From contig JALCNL010000021.1 of assembly GCA_022649055.1 (NCBI GenBank), positions 1 through 33,607 of the forward strand: a stretch of 33,607 nucleotides of DNA. Reading direction: 5' to 3'. This document shows positions 33,365-33,607 of this stretch, one piece after another (the stretch's first letter is position 1; every line of letters starts with the position of its first letter). A program made the translations under genes and the position numbers. Below the pieces are notes generated by a model. It worked only from the letters and a program-made list of their open reading frames with translations, had not been told where the DNA came from and searched no databases. This DNA is from Megasphaera sp. (GTDB taxonomy: Bacteria > Bacillota > Negativicutes > Veillonellales > Megasphaeraceae).

Positions 33365-33607
33365 GATTTATTATTACACTAATTAATTTAATAGTCAAGT
33401 ATATTATTTATAATATTTAATTTATTACAAATCTATATGGCAATATTTTTATAATCATGCTGCTTTTCTTTTTTATCTGATTCATCAATTCTTAGAGTAA
33501 ACATCACGCTTTTTCAGCGCCACCATAAACGAAAATAAAGATATCACATGCTATAATACAGATAGACGGCATAAGGTCGATACTATTTTGGGGTTGGGAA
33601 CCCGAAG
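33365..33607 (+). promoter_or_regulatory. Gene-free right edge with extended -10 promoter and possible cobalamin riboswitch start
   Basis: No open frame is supported here. TGCTATAAT (33549-33557) is an extended -10 box reading right, so a transcript should start near 33564 and leave the window. Its first bases contain ATAAGGT and TTGGGAACCCGAAG. This looks like the 5' part of an AdoCbl riboswitch, where AAGGT and GGGAA are conserved, but the decisive parts lie outside. The -35 is poor. Confidence 0.4.

Noticed and set aside
1-33607. tRNA genes, CRISPR arrays, intact insertion sequences or prophage
   Set aside because: None seen: no cloverleaf-like sequences, regular spacer arrays, transposase or integrase frames.

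Overview
The window is AT-rich, densely coding bacterial DNA with strong AGGAGG-type ribosome binding sites and many intrinsic terminators. The mix of small families (TSCPD/TIGR03905, C_GCAxxG_C_C, CGGC, DUF6506), a BTAD-domain regulator and an Opp/Dpp operon suggests an anaerobic Bacillota, most likely a Negativicutes (Megasphaera/Dialister-like). That placement is inference from recalled family distribution. No rRNA, tRNA, CRISPR array, phage block or intact insertion sequence was seen.

Region 1 (1-5.5 kb): a MATE exporter, an unrecognised 200-residue protein, a flavoprotein gene broken by one frameshift, a YeiH-family transporter with a divergent LysR regulator, and a small zinc-ribbon membrane protein. 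Region 2 (5.5-11.6 kb): an acetyl-CoA hydrolase/CoA-transferase and an MFS carrier form one minus-strand unit. Upstream lies a 1065-residue regulator with a MalT-like ATPase, TPR region and C-terminal winged helix plus BTAD. Between regulator and carrier is a promoter with three GTAAC heptamers at exact 11-bp period, ending 8 bp before a -10 box. This is the architecture described for Streptomyces SARP activators and is the most interesting signal in the window. Region 3 (11.6-18.7 kb): purC, a TSCPD protein, a PAP2 phosphatase, a histidine kinase/response regulator pair, a phospholipid-type methyltransferase, a small acidic protein and an Nramp metal transporter.

Region 4 (18.8-26.3 kb) is looser. 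It holds a decayed bioA, a VTT-domain membrane protein, an M20 peptidase, a DUF6506 protein, two small paralogous proteins flanking 1.1 kb of non-coding or decayed DNA, a C_GCAxxG_C_C protein, an aminotransferase and a CGGC protein. A near-perfect promoter (TTGACA, 17 bp, TATAAT) with two copies of the palindrome GACATATGTC precedes a structured leader or small RNA upstream of the C_GCAxxG_C_C gene. Region 5 (26.3-33.2 kb) is a five-gene peptide ABC transporter operon (permease, permease, lipoprotein, two ATPases) followed at 11 bp by an M20D amidohydrolase. This suggests import of peptides or N-acyl amino acids followed by cytoplasmic hydrolysis. The right edge carries a terminator of an outside unit and, on the plus strand, a promoter followed by what may be the first part of a cobalamin riboswitch.

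Many start codons were moved inward from the longest reading frame because the ribosome binding site lies inside the extended frame. Each such case is stated in its entry.
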